Assembly (NCBI GenBank): GCA_913055625.1
Contig: CAJXJW010000002.1
Location: 124,001 to 188,000, forward strand
DNA: 64,000 nucleotides
Origin: an uncultured Pseudomonadota bacterium
GTDB taxonomy: Bacteria; Pseudomonadota; Gammaproteobacteria; Steroidobacterales; Woeseiaceae
Direction of reading: 5' to 3'
Shown here: in pieces, positions 63,853 to 64,000 of the stretch
Layout: each line of letters opens with the position of its first letter
Numbering within the stretch: the first letter of the stretch is position 1
Translations under genes and position numbers: made by a program
The notes under the pieces: model-generated
The model's input: only the letters and a program-made list of their open reading frames with translations
Told to the model about the DNA's origin: nothing
Database searches by the model: none

Positions 63853-64000
63853 TTGAACGCCTTTTCCGGCGCGCCCGACGCGCACGCCATCGTCGCGATG
63901 GCCCTCACACTGGTTGCATTGTTTCTCTTCAGCAGCCGGCACCTCTCGCTCGAGTCGTCCAGCCTCGCAGTGCTTACGTTGCTCGTCGTGGTGTTCGAGC
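63853..64000 (+). CDS. SLC13/DASS-family permease, N-terminus only
   Basis: Only the first 49 codons lie in the window. A TTG at 63853 or the in-frame ATG at 63898 is the start. The residues read NAFSGAPDAHAIVAMALTLV, then ALFLFSSRHLSLESSSLAVL, the beginning typical of SLC13 family permeases (anion or sulfate type). The gene follows the sulfatase by 13 bp, which would suit sulfate or a released acid as substrate. The rest lies beyond the window. Confidence 0.6.
   Translation, partial: MNAFSGAPDAHAIVAMALTLVALFLFSSRHLSLESSSLAVLTLLVVVFE

Overview
The window is chromosomal DNA of a high-GC Gram-negative bacterium. Four TonB-dependent receptors, Fur-box-like sites, lipoprotein and Tat signals, a TPR-linked Ser/Thr kinase and a TPR-sulfotransferase fit a gammaproteobacterium of the marine or soil Woeseiaceae/Steroidobacteraceae/Xanthomonadales type. 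That placement is inference, because no rRNA or marker gene lies here. I see no insertion sequence, prophage, CRISPR array or tRNA. The region reads as a set of nutrient-scavenging and catabolic islands.

Layout. 1-9.6 kb: divergent secreted M16 and M20 metallopeptidases, a 71-aa Cys-rich membrane protein, a membrane Ser/Thr kinase with TPRs, and a secreted phytase-like esterase. 9.6-13.8 kb: a TonB receptor with a His-run DUF2946 protein upstream, and a class III aminotransferase. 14.1-19.2 kb: an IclR regulator with an AT-rich palindrome at its promoter, an amidohydrolase lipoprotein, an exported NTF2-like protein and a TPR-sulfotransferase. 19.3-22.5 kb: a siderophore-type TonB receptor, a Fur-fold winged-helix protein, a 30-codon ORF and a Fur box. 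22.6-28.4 kb: a ttu-like operon (transporter, tartrate dehydrogenase family, glycerate kinase) facing a LysR gene, followed by a B3-like metallo-beta-lactamase lipoprotein that shares an AT-rich motif with the LysR promoter.

28.6-47.5 kb is the core of the window. A TonB receptor and a DUF3237 protein lead into aldehyde dehydrogenase, hydroxycinnamoyl-CoA hydratase/lyase, CoA ligase and an aromatic-acid MFS transporter. Then come an amidohydrolase, an unusual LysR regulator with two HTH domains, and the operon ligK-ligU-ligJ-ligI-ligA-ligB-ligC-AKR-pobA. Together these could carry p-coumarate through 4-hydroxybenzaldehyde, 4-hydroxybenzoate and protocatechuate, by 4,5-cleavage, to pyruvate and oxaloacetate. 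Ferulate would also need a vanillate demethylase, which is not in the window.

47.6-50.7 kb: an overlapping triad of secreted DUF1080 hydrolase, GMC oxidoreductase and Tat-exported gluconate-dehydrogenase subunit-3-like protein, probably for 3-keto-sugar chemistry. 50.7-56.9 kb: a Fur-box TonB receptor, a lipoprotein, a DHDPS/NanA-family lyase coupled to a sodium:solute symporter, and a secreted cupin. 57-62.2 kb: GABA-type aminotransferase, an Lrp regulator, and a tyrosine catabolic operon (hppD, VOC protein, fumarylacetoacetase, maleylacetoacetate isomerase) without homogentisate dioxygenase. The window ends with a sulfatase and the start of an SLC13 permease.
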